The position numbers and the translations under genes are program-made. The notes under the pieces were generated by a model. It was not told the origin of the DNA and did no database searches. It saw nothing but the letters and a program-made list of their open reading frames with translations. Below are positions 9,385-17,697 of a DNA stretch of 64,000 bases, in pieces. Where the stretch lies: NCBI RefSeq assembly GCF_000317245.1, contig NZ_AJLJ01000366.1:1-64000 (forward strand). Reading direction: 5' to 3'. The first letter of the stretch is position 1. The number at the start of each line of letters is the position of its first letter. Origin of the DNA: Fischerella muscicola SAG 1427-1 = PCC 73103. GTDB lineage: Bacteria > Cyanobacteriota > Cyanobacteriia > Cyanobacteriales > Nostocaceae.

Positions 9385-9942
9385 ATGGCTGTTGATCTGG
9401 TAGAGATTGCCAATTACTTAGATAACCTTGGTTGGGATTATCGTGTAGATGAAGAAGAAGAGCGTATTATCACAGGAGTAGAAAGTGATCATGTCGAGGA
9501 CTTTCTCATTGTTGTTCAATTAGATGAGGATGGGAAGTTTTTTCGGCTATTTGCACCACAGGTTTTGGCAGGAGTGCAAGATCATCCCCATAAAGCAGCC
9601 ATTCTGCAAACAATGCTAGCAATATCCTGGGAAACCAAAATGCTGCAATGGGAGTATGATCCTTCCGATGGTGAAATTCGTGCCATTATCGAGTTTCCCT
9701 TAGAAGATTCGATTCTTACAGAAAAACAATTCAACCGTTGTTTGAGTGGCTTAATTCAGCTTGTTGATAATGTTGCCATACCTCGTTTGCAAGAGGTGAT
9801 GGAAACAGGTCATGATCCAGGTAATGTAGAACTAGGGGAAAGAATTTTATTAAGTATTCAACAAGAAGCACCAGGATTGCTAGACCTGTTGGAGAAAGCA
9901 ATGGAAGCCCGTAAAAAGCGGGGGAGTTTTCCGAACGAATGA
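9385..9942 (+). CDS. YbjN-domain protein (type III secretion chaperone-like fold)
   Basis: About 185 acidic residues from MAVDLVEIANYLDNLGW. The pattern, in which a short helix is followed by a strand-rich domain with VQLDEDGKFFRL and a C-terminal helical part (QFNRCLSGLIQLVDNVAIPRL), matches YbjN-like proteins, which adopt a type III secretion chaperone-like fold. Their roles are poorly defined and often regulatory or stress-linked. The ATG at 9385 was chosen because GAGG lies six bases upstream; an in-frame ATG at 9322 would add 21 unconvincing residues. It is followed closely by the DUF3318 gene on the same strand and may be co-transcribed. Confidence 0.75.
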   Translation: MAVDLVEIANYLDNLGWDYRVDEEEERIITGVESDHVEDFLIVVQLDEDGKFFRLFAPQVLAGVQDHPHKAAILQTMLAISWETKMLQWEYDPSDGEIRAIIEFPLEDSILTEKQFNRCLSGLIQLVDNVAIPRLQEVMETGHDPGNVELGERILLSIQQEAPGLLDLLEKAMEARKKRGSFPNE

Positions 9943-10018
9943 GCCGAATGAGTAATGAAATAGCTATACTCCAAAGTGATACGCTCAATATACTGAAAGT
10001 TTTCTAGGGTTGGATATT

Positions 10019-10666
10019 ATGACATCTTATGCAACCTCCTCTGCTAAAGCAGAAATGAGTGAACTCCGGCGTCTTAAGGGTTTGCTACCACCAGAATTGC
10101 AAAGTTGGGTAACTGTTGAAGGTACAACAGAGGTAAATCCACCCCTGATCCGCTGCGAAGAAATTGGCAAAGACCAAGTAGAAATTCAAATTGACTTGGT
10201 GAAATGGGATACGTTGGCAATGGATCAGCGCAATTTACTGTTCTGGCATGAAGTCGCCCGCATTCAAAATGATACTATTCCCAAAGATGGTTGGGAAATG
10301 GCAGCATTGGCGATCGGTTTGGGTGGTGCTGTTGGTGAATTATGGGTACAAGATGTTTTATTGCTGATATTAGCCTTAGCACTGTGCGGTGTTTCTGGCT
10401 GGCGACTTTATCAAAAAAACAATGGGGAAAAGCAACTTAGAGAATTTATTGAAGCTGATGAAAAAGCGATCGCTTTAGCGACTCGTTTTGGATATAGTCT
10501 TCCCAACGCTTATAAAAGTTTAGGTAGCGCTTTAAAAACTCTAATTGATATGACTCCTAGCAAGCGTCAACGTTCTAAATACGAAGGACGACTCTCAGCC
10601 CTCAAACGCAGTGCTAATAAAGTCAGGGCAAAATCCAAGACTACTGTGGATGAAGGGATATATTAA
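10019..10666 (+). CDS. DUF3318-family membrane protein
   Basis: About 215 residues, conserved in cyanobacteria and of unknown function. The N-terminal part has a metallopeptidase-like look (LLFWHEVARIQND) but lacks a full HExxH. A hydrophobic hairpin follows (roughly residues 100-130, including DVLLLILALALCGVSGW). The C-terminal half is basic and helical (SALKRSANKVRAKSK). The ATG at 10019 is preferred over an in-frame TTG nine bases earlier. The gene ends right at the edge of a purine-rich repeat element, with its TAA at 10664-10666. Confidence 0.7.
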   Translation: MTSYATSSAKAEMSELRRLKGLLPPELQSWVTVEGTTEVNPPLIRCEEIGKDQVEIQIDLVKWDTLAMDQRNLLFWHEVARIQNDTIPKDGWEMAALAIGLGGAVGELWVQDVLLLILALALCGVSGWRLYQKNNGEKQLREFIEADEKAIALATRFGYSLPNAYKSLGSALKTLIDMTPSKRQRSKYEGRLSALKRSANKVRAKSKTTVDEGIY

Positions 10667-10803
10667 GGGAGACAAGTGGGACAAGGGAGACAAGTGGGAC
10701 AAGGGAGACAAGGGAGACAAGGGAGCAGGGAGCAGGGAGCAGGGAGCAGGGAGAATAAATAACCAATGCCCGATCCCCGACCCCTTGTCCCCCTTGTCTC
10801 CGT
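10667..10803. repeat. purine-rich/pyrimidine-rich paired repeat element
   Basis: A purine-rich arm of GGGAGACAA/GTGGGACAA units and four GGGAGCA units is followed, after a short AT-rich centre (AATAAATAACC), by a pyrimidine arm of GATCCCCGACCCC and TTGTCCCCCTTGTCTCC. The two arms are inverted copies and can pair. Related elements occur at 43236-43352, 48513-48549 and 50519-50675. This is the short-tandem-repeat type typical of filamentous cyanobacteria. Here it separates two convergent genes. Confidence 0.75.
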
Positions 10804-10834
10804 GTCTGTCGTTTATCGGCGTCCGTCAATCCAT

Positions 10835-12358
10835 CTATTGCCACTTCAACCAAACACCAGCTAACCCTAGTAGAACTAGTCCAGCAGTTGTAGTTGATTT
10901 TGGTGTATTTTGCGCTTGCTTGAAGTTACCCAATTCCGTAGCGTTTACCTTAAATGAGTAGAGGTAGCCAGGAACTAACCTTTGACCTTTCGGACAATCT
11001 GTGTCAATTGTAACTTTGCTCACACTGCTACCGTCTTGATTGCTGCAAACATCGAACTGTACGTCATCATCATTTTGGGTGACGCTATAGTCATTATCAG
11101 TCCCTATTAGCAAGGCATAAGAACCATTTCTGAGTTTAGGGCCAATTGTTAGACCTTCCATTTTTTCCGGTATCTTTGTCCAATCACCAGGATTTTCAGG
11201 ATTCAAAGCTTGCGCTATATCGAAAAACAGAGTTTTACTGACCGGATTTACACCTACTGGTAAAGTGTTTGTGCCTGTCAGGCTAGTATTACTGACGTCA
11301 GTTGCACCGACTAGGCTAATTTTGTAAACGCGCTTGCTTGCAACAGGATTGGGGGTATTAGTGGGATCATCGGCTAATTCATTCAGCACGTCTACCCCGA
11401 ACCCGCGATTATCTCTTTCCAAAACTAGAAATTCTTGATCATTGAGAGCAGTTATGGCACTGATGCCAATATTTCGACCTTGGGCATTTTGTCCAAAATC
11501 ATTGTCAGTACCAGGAATGCGATCGTTGATATCTGTTAAATTTTCCAGTTGATAAATATACTGAGCCGTACTCTGACCACTAGCAATATCAAATTCTACT
11601 AACCGCAAATTACGACTATAGCGTCCGTCGTTCCTGCTATTATTATCTACGCCTTCATTCACCAATGGGTCTTGCAGCATGGCAAATAACTTTTTGCCAT
11701 CTGGGCTAATAGTTAGTCCTTCAAAACCCCGATTATCTTGGCGTCCACTCGTGATTGTTGGACGACCATCGACATAGTTGAGAGTGGTTCCAGCTTTGGG
11801 AATGAGATTATCTGGAATCACAAATGACCTGATAAACTCACCTTTGGGAGTGAATTCATAAACAGAAGGGCCATATTCATCGGAAATGTAGAAATTCCCA
11901 TTGGGAGCAACTGCAAATCCCTCTGGATCAAAACTCTGACCAAGAACTCCTTTATCATTGTTGAGTAATTCGGGGTTTAAGCCATTGAAGCTTTGACCAT
12001 CTTTTTTGAAGACAATTGTCTCTAGAATTCTCAACTTTTTAATCTTCCCGGTGATTGGGTTAATATCAAGGGAAAATTTTTGTACACGTGTTTCGTAGGA
12101 TATGACACCGCCACCAGGACCGCGATCGCTCAAAGCATAGTAAACATTGTTCGTGCGATCATAGTACAAATCTGAGAAAAATCCTAAGCGGTTTTTATTG
12201 GCACTATTGCCGTCGTAGGGATATAAATCAGTGCTTCTACCGGGAATAGTTAAAGTATCGCTGAGGGAGATACTACCATAAGCAGATGTTGCATATCCGG
12301 TAACACTTACAGCAAGTGAGCAGGTGAGTACGGTAAGCCAATGTCTGAATTGAAGCAT
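10835..12358 (-). CDS. secreted esterase-like protein of the phytase-like superfamily
   Basis: A 507-residue exported protein with an N-terminal signal sequence (first ~27 residues, hydrophobic core LTVLTCSLAVSVTGYA). The body is an esterase-like phytase domain: SDLYYDRTNNVYYALSDRGPGG, FDPEGFAVAPNGNFYISDEYG and KMEGLTIGPKL mark the beta-propeller-like repeats. The last ~20 residues (TTTAGLVLLGLAGVWLKWQ) form a short hydrophobic tail. It resembles a C-terminal sorting/anchor segment but lacks a clear PEP motif and basic tail. Substrate is unknown; homologues are called phytase-like or alkaline-phosphatase-like. It is transcribed alone, convergent with the DUF3318 gene. Confidence 0.75.
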   Translation of the reverse strand: MLQFRHWLTVLTCSLAVSVTGYATSAYGSISLSDTLTIPGRSTDLYPYDGNSANKNRLGFFSDLYYDRTNNVYYALSDRGPGGGVISYETRVQKFSLDINPITGKIKKLRILETIVFKKDGQSFNGLNPELLNNDKGVLGQSFDPEGFAVAPNGNFYISDEYGPSVYEFTPKGEFIRSFVIPDNLIPKAGTTLNYVDGRPTITSGRQDNRGFEGLTISPDGKKLFAMLQDPLVNEGVDNNSRNDGRYSRNLRLVEFDIASGQSTAQYIYQLENLTDINDRIPGTDNDFGQNAQGRNIGISAITALNDQEFLVLERDNRGFGVDVLNELADDPTNTPNPVASKRVYKISLVGATDVSNTSLTGTNTLPVGVNPVSKTLFFDIAQALNPENPGDWTKIPEKMEGLTIGPKLRNGSYALLIGTDNDYSVTQNDDDVQFDVCSNQDGSSVSKVTIDTDCPKGQRLVPGYLYSFKVNATELGNFKQAQNTPKSTTTAGLVLLGLAGVWLKWQ

Positions 12359-13022
12359 TGCTAATATTTAAAATCTGACTATTTTCAGAATTGGGCTACC
12401 GTATTAAGGCTAGGTTAACCGTCGAACTCAGTACTGTTTTTTACACTAAAATTTTACAAACTTTACTTAATTCTTGGTTTTATCTTTATGAAATTAACTA
12501 GGGGTAAGGTGACAAAGAGCGATCGCACATGAATTCTTCTATGTATTCACGTGTAGCATCCTAGATAATACTGCTATCTATTAAACTGTTATATGATGTA
12601 TGAGATAGTAAGTCTACTTTTCAAAAAAATCTATCTTCGTTTGTCTGCAATTATTCAGAACTCTGAAGCGTTCACTAACAACAACTGCACGGGTAAAGCA
12701 TTTGTAGGAAGATATTTAGTTTTCAATTCAAAAATACCCGTACAAATGCTATGCCCCTATCCACTAAACTAGTTTAAAATCTTTATCTACTTGAAGATTT
12801 CATGAAATCTCAGCGATTGTTCGGTATTTACAAAATTTGTTTGATAACTTTGCTTAAAGAATTGTTTAGTAATTAAATTAAGATAAATACTCACATACAA
12901 AAAAATTGCTCAAAAAATATTTTTGTGAGTAAACGAGCCTGTGCTGTATTTGAATTACCATTATGGGTATTCTAAGCGCAAGCGCGATCGCGACAAGAAA
13001 TATAGTAAATACCTGGAAGACT
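12359..13022. promoter_or_regulatory. divergent intergenic region with inverted repeats
   Basis: About 660 bp between the secreted esterase gene (minus) and the UDP-xylose synthase gene (plus); no gene is supported. It holds two overlapping inverted repeat pairs: ACGGGTA (12689-12695) with TACCCGT (12735-12741), and AGCATTTGTA (12697-12706) with TACAAATGCT (12741-12750). Because the pairs interlock, an RNA could form a pseudoknot or choose between two stems. The rest is AT-rich leader and promoter DNA. Confidence 0.4.
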
Positions 13023-13958
13023 ATGAGAATTTTGGTGACGGGCGGTGCTGGGTTTATTGGCTCACATTTAATCGACCGACTAATAGCTGATGGACACGAA
13101 GTCATTTGCTTAGATAACCTCTATACAGGTCATAAACGCAACTTCCTTAAGTGGATGGATCATCCTTATTTTGAATTTATCCGTCATGACATCACTGAAC
13201 CAATCCGCTTAGAAGTAGATCAAATTTACCATTTAGCTTGTCCAGCTTCCCCAGTACATTACCAGTACAACCCAGTCAAAACCGTAAAAACCAACGTCAT
13301 GGGTACGTTGAACATGCTGGGGTTAGCAAAACGTGTGAAAGCGCGCTTCTTGTTAGCTTCCACAAGTGAAGTTTATGGCGATCCAGAAGTTCATCCCCAA
13401 AACGAAGAATACAGGGGTAGTGTGAATCCGATTGGACTCCGTTCATGCTATGACGAAGGCAAGCGTATTGCTGAAACACTAGCATTTGACTATTACAGAC
13501 AAAACAAAGTTGATATTAGAGTTGCTCGGATCTTTAATACGTATGGCCCTCGTATGTTAGAAAACGATGGTCGGGTAGTCAGTAATTTTGTAGTTCAAGC
13601 ATTACGAGGTATTCCATTAACAGTATACGGTGAAGGCTCACAAACGCGTAGCTTTTGTTACGTATCAGACCTAGTAGAAGGACTGATGCGACTCATGAAT
13701 AATGACTATATTGGGCCAGTTAATCTAGGAAATCCTGACGAATACACAATCTTAGAACTGGCTCAGGCTGTACAAAATCTTGTTAATCCCGATGCCGAAA
13801 TTAAGTTTGAGCCATTACCTGCTGATGATCCGCGCCGCCGTCGCCCCGATATTACTCGAGCCAAGACTTGGTTAAATTGGGAACCTACCGTTCCGCTACA
13901 AGAAGGGTTAAAACTGACTATAGAAGATTTTCGCGAACGTATAAAAAATGGTCAATAG
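13023..13958 (+). CDS. UDP-glucuronate decarboxylase (UDP-xylose synthase)
   Basis: A 311-residue extended short-chain dehydrogenase that converts UDP-glucuronate to UDP-xylose with bound NAD. It begins MRILVTGGAGFIGSHL with the Rossmann GGAGFIG motif. The catalytic Thr/Ser region ASTSEVYGDP, the family-specific RSCYDEGKR with the catalytic Tyr and Lys, and ARIFNTYGPRM are all present. The ATG at 13023 is preferred because it starts exactly at the Rossmann strand and has GGAAG upstream; an upstream in-frame ATG at 12963 would add 20 residues read through a HIP1 site. The next gene, 104 bp downstream, is UDP-glucose dehydrogenase, which makes its substrate. Confidence 0.92.
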   Translation: MRILVTGGAGFIGSHLIDRLIADGHEVICLDNLYTGHKRNFLKWMDHPYFEFIRHDITEPIRLEVDQIYHLACPASPVHYQYNPVKTVKTNVMGTLNMLGLAKRVKARFLLASTSEVYGDPEVHPQNEEYRGSVNPIGLRSCYDEGKRIAETLAFDYYRQNKVDIRVARIFNTYGPRMLENDGRVVSNFVVQALRGIPLTVYGEGSQTRSFCYVSDLVEGLMRLMNNDYIGPVNLGNPDEYTILELAQAVQNLVNPDAEIKFEPLPADDPRRRRPDITRAKTWLNWEPTVPLQEGLKLTIEDFRERIKNGQ

Positions 13959-14062
13959 TCATGATCTTTGAACATGTGACAAAGAACAAATGACAAATGA
14001 CACATTAGCAGAAAACTTCTTTTTAAACATTTAACCCCAAACAAAGTGAGGAATTAAGCAAA

Positions 14063-15454
14063 ATGCGTGTTTGCGTTATTGGTACAGGTTACGTTGGTTT
14101 AGTGACAGGAGCTTGCTTGGCTCACATTGGTCATGATGTAATTTGCGTAGATAACAACGAAGAAAAAGTGAAGTTAATGAAGTCTGGGCAATCACCTATT
14201 TTCGAGCCTGGACTCTCAGAAATTATGCAAAATGCTATTGTAAACAGCAAAATCCAGTTTACCAGTGATCTTGCTGCGGGAGTCAGCCACGGAGAAATTC
14301 TGTTTATCGCTGTTGGAACGCCACCTCTACCAACTGGTGAAAGCGATACTCGTTATGTAGAAGCTGTTGCGCGTGGTATTGGTACTCACCTTGATGGTGG
14401 CTATAAAGTAATTGTTAATAAATCTACTGTACCGATTGGCTCTGGTGACTGGGTACGGATGATAGTTCTAGATGGTATTGCTGAACGACAAAAAACACTC
14501 GTACCTGCTGGTGGGGTGCGTGATGATGAACAATTACCAGAAATTACAGCCCAGTTTGATGTAGTCAGTAACCCAGAATTTTTGCGGGAAGGTTCAGCAG
14601 TTTATGATACTTTCAACCCTGATCGAATTGTTTTAGGTGGCAATAGCTCTAAAGCGATCGCGATGATGGAAGAATTGTATGCTCCAATTGTAGAGCGTAA
14701 ATATGCTGAAGATCAGTCTTTACCTCCAGTACCAGTATTAGTGACAGACTTGAGTTCAGCAGAAATGATTAAATATGCTGCTAATGCCTTCTTAGCAACC
14801 AAGATAAGTTTTATTAACGAAGTTGCCAACATTTGCGATCGCGTTGGTGCTGATGTCACTCAAGTAGCCAAAGGTATTGGCTTAGACTCTCGAATCGGAA
14901 ATAAATTCTTGAATGCTGGTATTGGCTGGGGTGGTTCTTGCTTCCCCAAAGATGTCTCAGCTCTGATTCACACCGCCGACGACTACGGCTACGAAGCCCA
15001 ACTACTTAAAGCCGCAGTCAGCGTCAACGAACGCCAGCGCTTGATTGCTGTGGAAAAACTCCAGCAAGCCCTAAAAATTCTTAAAGGTAAAACAGTCGGA
15101 CTACTCGGTCTGACCTTTAAACCTGATACAGATGACATGCGTGACGCCCCAGCACTCAACTTGATTGAGCAGTTGAATCGATTGGGAGCCAAAGTCAAAG
15201 CATATGACCCCATTGTATCCCAATCTGGTTTACGTGATGGTCTTTCTGGTGTATTGGTAGAAACCGATCCACAAAGACTAGCCGATGGTTGCGATGCTTT
15301 AGTAATTGTCACTGAATGGCAGCAGTTCAAAACTCTTGACTATGCTCAGATGGCAAAATTGATGAACCACCCTGTCATGATTGATGGTCGTAATTTCCTC
15401 GATCCTGAAATGATGCTGAGATCTGGCTTTCAGTATATTGGCATTGGTAGGTAA
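14063..15454 (+). CDS. UDP-glucose 6-dehydrogenase
   Basis: A 463-residue NAD-dependent enzyme oxidising UDP-glucose to UDP-glucuronate in two steps. The N-terminal Rossmann motif GTGYVGLVTGACLA, the central domain with NPEFLREGSAVYD and the catalytic-Cys motif GIGWGGSCFPKDVSAL, and the C-terminal UDP-binding domain (LLGLTFKPDTDDMRDAP) are all present. GAGGAA lies about ten bases before the ATG. It pairs with the preceding UDP-glucuronate decarboxylase, so the two genes form a UDP-glucose to UDP-xylose pathway. An intrinsic terminator hairpin lies about 60 bp past the stop. Confidence 0.95.
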   Translation: MRVCVIGTGYVGLVTGACLAHIGHDVICVDNNEEKVKLMKSGQSPIFEPGLSEIMQNAIVNSKIQFTSDLAAGVSHGEILFIAVGTPPLPTGESDTRYVEAVARGIGTHLDGGYKVIVNKSTVPIGSGDWVRMIVLDGIAERQKTLVPAGGVRDDEQLPEITAQFDVVSNPEFLREGSAVYDTFNPDRIVLGGNSSKAIAMMEELYAPIVERKYAEDQSLPPVPVLVTDLSSAEMIKYAANAFLATKISFINEVANICDRVGADVTQVAKGIGLDSRIGNKFLNAGIGWGGSCFPKDVSALIHTADDYGYEAQLLKAAVSVNERQRLIAVEKLQQALKILKGKTVGLLGLTFKPDTDDMRDAPALNLIEQLNRLGAKVKAYDPIVSQSGLRDGLSGVLVETDPQRLADGCDALVIVTEWQQFKTLDYAQMAKLMNHPVMIDGRNFLDPEMMLRSGFQYIGIGR

Positions 15455-15514
15455 AAAATTAACTATTTTGCGTAATTCACCATCCCTCTTACAGAGTGAA
15501 GATGAATAGCGGTC

Positions 15515-15543
15515 AATCAAGGGGGTTCAATGCCCCTTTGATT
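15515..15543 (+). terminator. intrinsic terminator stem of the UDP-glucose dehydrogenase gene
   Basis: Arms AATCAAGGGGG (15515-15525) and CCCCTTTGATT (15533-15543) form an 11-bp GC-rich stem with a 7-base loop. Its T-tract (TTTTTATTTTTT) is now found about 114 bp further on, at 15664-15677, because a MITE-like element has inserted at the 3' arm. Confidence 0.65.
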
Positions 15544-15544
15544 T

Positions 15545-15658
15545 CAATACTGCTCGGTTAAGGATTTTTCGTCATAATTTTGGGGTTGTAGAGACGCGAT
15601 ATATCGCGTCTCTACAGGATTTAAATGTCAATTGATTTGTCTTATCCGAGCAGTATTG
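15545..15658. mobile_element. MITE-like element with terminal inverted repeats and target duplication
   Basis: A 114-bp element. Left end CAATACTGCTCGGTTAAG and right end CTTATCCGAGCAGTATTG are inverted copies with a single mismatch over 18 bp. A direct repeat of ten bases, CCTTTGATTT, flanks it (15535-15544 and 15659-15668), as expected for a target-site duplication. The 28-bp palindrome at 15588-15615 sits exactly in the middle, 43 bp from each end. There is no coding capacity, so it would depend on a transposase supplied in trans. Confidence 0.8.
15588..15615. repeat. 28-bp palindrome, GAGACGCGAT family
   Basis: A perfect palindrome: GTAGAGACGCGAT, centre AT, then the exact reverse complement. 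The same palindrome with small changes recurs at 37065-37092, 47106-47125 and 48584-48605, and as separated halves at 45170-45340. Confidence 0.8.
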
Positions 15659-15668
15659 CCTTTGATTT

Positions 15669-17006
15669 TTATTTTTTGCGTAACTTAATAGTGAAAATAC
15701 TACCTTTACCTAATTCACTGTGTACATTTAAGCTACCGTGGTGTGCTTGGACAATTGCTTGCGAGATTGCTAATCCCAATCCAGAACCGCCAGTAGCACG
15801 AGAGCGATCGCAATTCACGCGATAAAAGCGATCAAAAATTCGTGACAATTCTTGTTGAGGAATACTAATTCCTGTATCTTCAATCTGAATTACGGCATAA
15901 TAATCACTGCGGTCTAAATAAACAGTTACTTTTCCTCCTGATGGTGTGTATTGAATGGCATTAATAATTAAATTAGAAAATAGCCGATAAAGCTGCTCTC
16001 CATCACCGACAATATTCACAGGATCTGAAACTCGTACTATTGATTTGAGTGTTATCCCTGCTGCGATCGCCAATGCGGCAAATTCTTCTATTAAGTCCTC
16101 AATCATATCATTCAAACAGCAAATATCACGTCGTACTGGCGCTGTTTGACGATCTAAGCGGGTTAGCAGTAACAAATCTGTCACCAGAGTTGTAAGTCGT
16201 TGATTCTGACGTTGTATGCTTTGCAGAATCTCTCGTGCTTCTGTTTCGTCTAATTGTGGGATAAAAAGTGCTGATTCCACAGTTGCTTGGGTTGCAGCTA
16301 AAGGTGTTCGCAACTCGTGTGCAGCATCTGCTGTAAATTGCTGAATTTGTCTGTAAGATTTATAAATTGGTTGCATTGCTAATCCTGCTAGCCACCAACT
16401 AGCAAGACCAACTAGACCGATAACAATTGGTGAACCCAATACTAAGGCGAGTTTCACTGCATCTAAATAACTATTAAAGTCTTCCAAACTTCGCCCGACT
16501 TGGATATACCCCCAATCATCATTGTTTTGAGTATGCAGTGTCAAAGAAATCTGATGGTAAAGCTTACCTTTGCTGTCTTTTAAGGTCTGCCATAATTCCT
16601 TGTTAAACTCAAATGACAACCCCTCTGGATTAGAACCAGCAATAGCAAACAAACGTCCAGAATTGTCAAAAAAACGTACATAATAGTGACCTTGATGAAT
16701 TGCGCTCAGAGTATGGCGTCGTAAATTTAATGTTTCTGGAGTACACTTATTTCCTACTACACAGATATTTGGTAGAAGCTCTTGTATTACTGGTTCCAAT
16801 CGACCAGGTTGCTGTAATTTTAGTTCAATACTATCGTGTAATGTTCCCGCAACTGATTCTATTTCTCGGTCTAATGTTACCCAATGAGCATGAGCGATCG
16901 CTCTGTAGATACCAAAGCCGCATACACTTAAAATTAACGCCATAACAAGGGCGTACCACAAAGCTAAATGCAAGCGTGTTAATTGAAACAGTTTATTTTG
17001 GTTCAT
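15669..17006 (-). CDS. two-component sensor histidine kinase, probable metal sensor
   Basis: A 445-residue membrane kinase. One helix spans about residues 14-36 and a second about 187-209; between them is a ~150-residue periplasmic sensor with two Cys (82 and 88). The cytoplasmic part has a HAMP-like linker, the dimerisation/phosphoacceptor box AAHELRTPLAA (His 230) and an HATPase domain (NLIINAIQYTPSGG, DTGISIP, GGSGLGLAI). The layout is that of cyanobacterial metal-responsive kinases such as CopS/NrsS/RppB. Its start overlaps the response regulator by 14 bp. A candidate MITE ends directly at its stop codon. The signal is inferred from the copper-related neighbours. Confidence 0.85.
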   Translation of the reverse strand: MNQNKLFQLTRLHLALWYALVMALILSVCGFGIYRAIAHAHWVTLDREIESVAGTLHDSIELKLQQPGRLEPVIQELLPNICVVGNKCTPETLNLRRHTLSAIHQGHYYVRFFDNSGRLFAIAGSNPEGLSFEFNKELWQTLKDSKGKLYHQISLTLHTQNNDDWGYIQVGRSLEDFNSYLDAVKLALVLGSPIVIGLVGLASWWLAGLAMQPIYKSYRQIQQFTADAAHELRTPLAATQATVESALFIPQLDETEAREILQSIQRQNQRLTTLVTDLLLLTRLDRQTAPVRRDICCLNDMIEDLIEEFAALAIAAGITLKSIVRVSDPVNIVGDGEQLYRLFSNLIINAIQYTPSGGKVTVYLDRSDYYAVIQIEDTGISIPQQELSRIFDRFYRVNCDRSRATGGSGLGLAISQAIVQAHHGSLNVHSELGKGSIFTIKLRKK

Positions 17007-17697
17007 CCGTCAGATTGAGACGATATCCCATACCATGCAAAGTTTCAATCATGTTCCCACAGCCACTGTTAACTAGTTTGCGACGCAACAAACGTATTTG
17101 AGCAGCTACTACATTACTAATGGGTTCTGCATTCACTTCCCAAAGCTGATTGCGAAGTTGTTCAGTCGTAATAATTTGGTTTGGATGTTTCATAAAATAT
17201 TCTAGTAGCTGGAATTCTTTATTAGTCAGGGAAATTTCCTGTTTATTTTCTCCAGCATTTTGACTGACAACTATATTATTGCCGTAATCCAAAGTCAGAT
17301 TACCCACCGTTAATTCCTGTGGCTGAAATTGAAGCGATCGCCTTTGCAAAGCACGCAACCGTGCTAATAATTCTGCCATTCCAAATGGCTTCACCAAATA
17401 GTCATCTGCACCTGCATCTAAACCAGCAACTTTATCTTCCATACTATCTTTTGCTGTTAGCATCAACACAGGCAGAGGATTTTTGTGGTAACGTAGTTGC
17501 TTACACAATTGTAATCCTGATATTCCTGGTAGCATCCAATCAAAAATAGCTAGTGTATATTGCGTCCAGCTATTTTCTAAATATGCCCATGCATCATTAC
17601 CATCAACTACCCAATCAATCAAGTACTTCTGCTGGGTAAGAGTTCGCTTAATCGCAGTACCTAAATCGAGTTCATCTTCAACTAGTAAAACTCTCAT
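16993..17697 (-). CDS. OmpR-family response regulator
   Basis: A 234-residue regulator with an N-terminal receiver (phosphoacceptor Asp 53 in IFDWMLPG, Lys in YLVKPF) and a C-terminal winged-helix DNA-binding domain (LTNKEFQLLEYFMKHP, then VVAAQIRLLRRK and ETLHGMGYRL). It overlaps both neighbours: its ATG overlaps the stop of the lipoprotein gene by four bases, and its end overlaps the kinase start by 14. Regulators of this type (CopR, NrsR, RppA) bind direct repeats spaced by about one helical turn. Four such repeats lie in front of the copper genes in this window and are its likely targets (inference). Confidence 0.88.
   Translation of the reverse strand: MRVLLVEDELDLGTAIKRTLTQQKYLIDWVVDGNDAWAYLENSWTQYTLAIFDWMLPGISGLQLCKQLRYHKNPLPVLMLTAKDSMEDKVAGLDAGADDYLVKPFGMAELLARLRALQRRSLQFQPQELTVGNLTLDYGNNIVVSQNAGENKQEISLTNKEFQLLEYFMKHPNQIITTEQLRNQLWEVNAEPISNVVAAQIRLLRRKLVNSGCGNMIETLHGMGYRLNLTDEPK

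Noticed and set aside
10853..10915. PEP-CTERM sorting signal at the end of the phytase-like protein
   Set aside because: The tail has a hydrophobic helix but no PEP motif and no Arg-rich end, so only a weak resemblance is noted.
12963..13022. N-terminal extension of 20 residues on the UDP-xylose synthase gene
   Set aside because: It reads through a HIP1 site, and the family starts at MRILVTGGAGFIG, where a ribosome site is also present.
14989..15330. 113-codon minus-strand frame inside the UDP-glucose dehydrogenase gene
   Set aside because: A shadow of a well-supported gene, with Ser-rich composition and no independent start signal.
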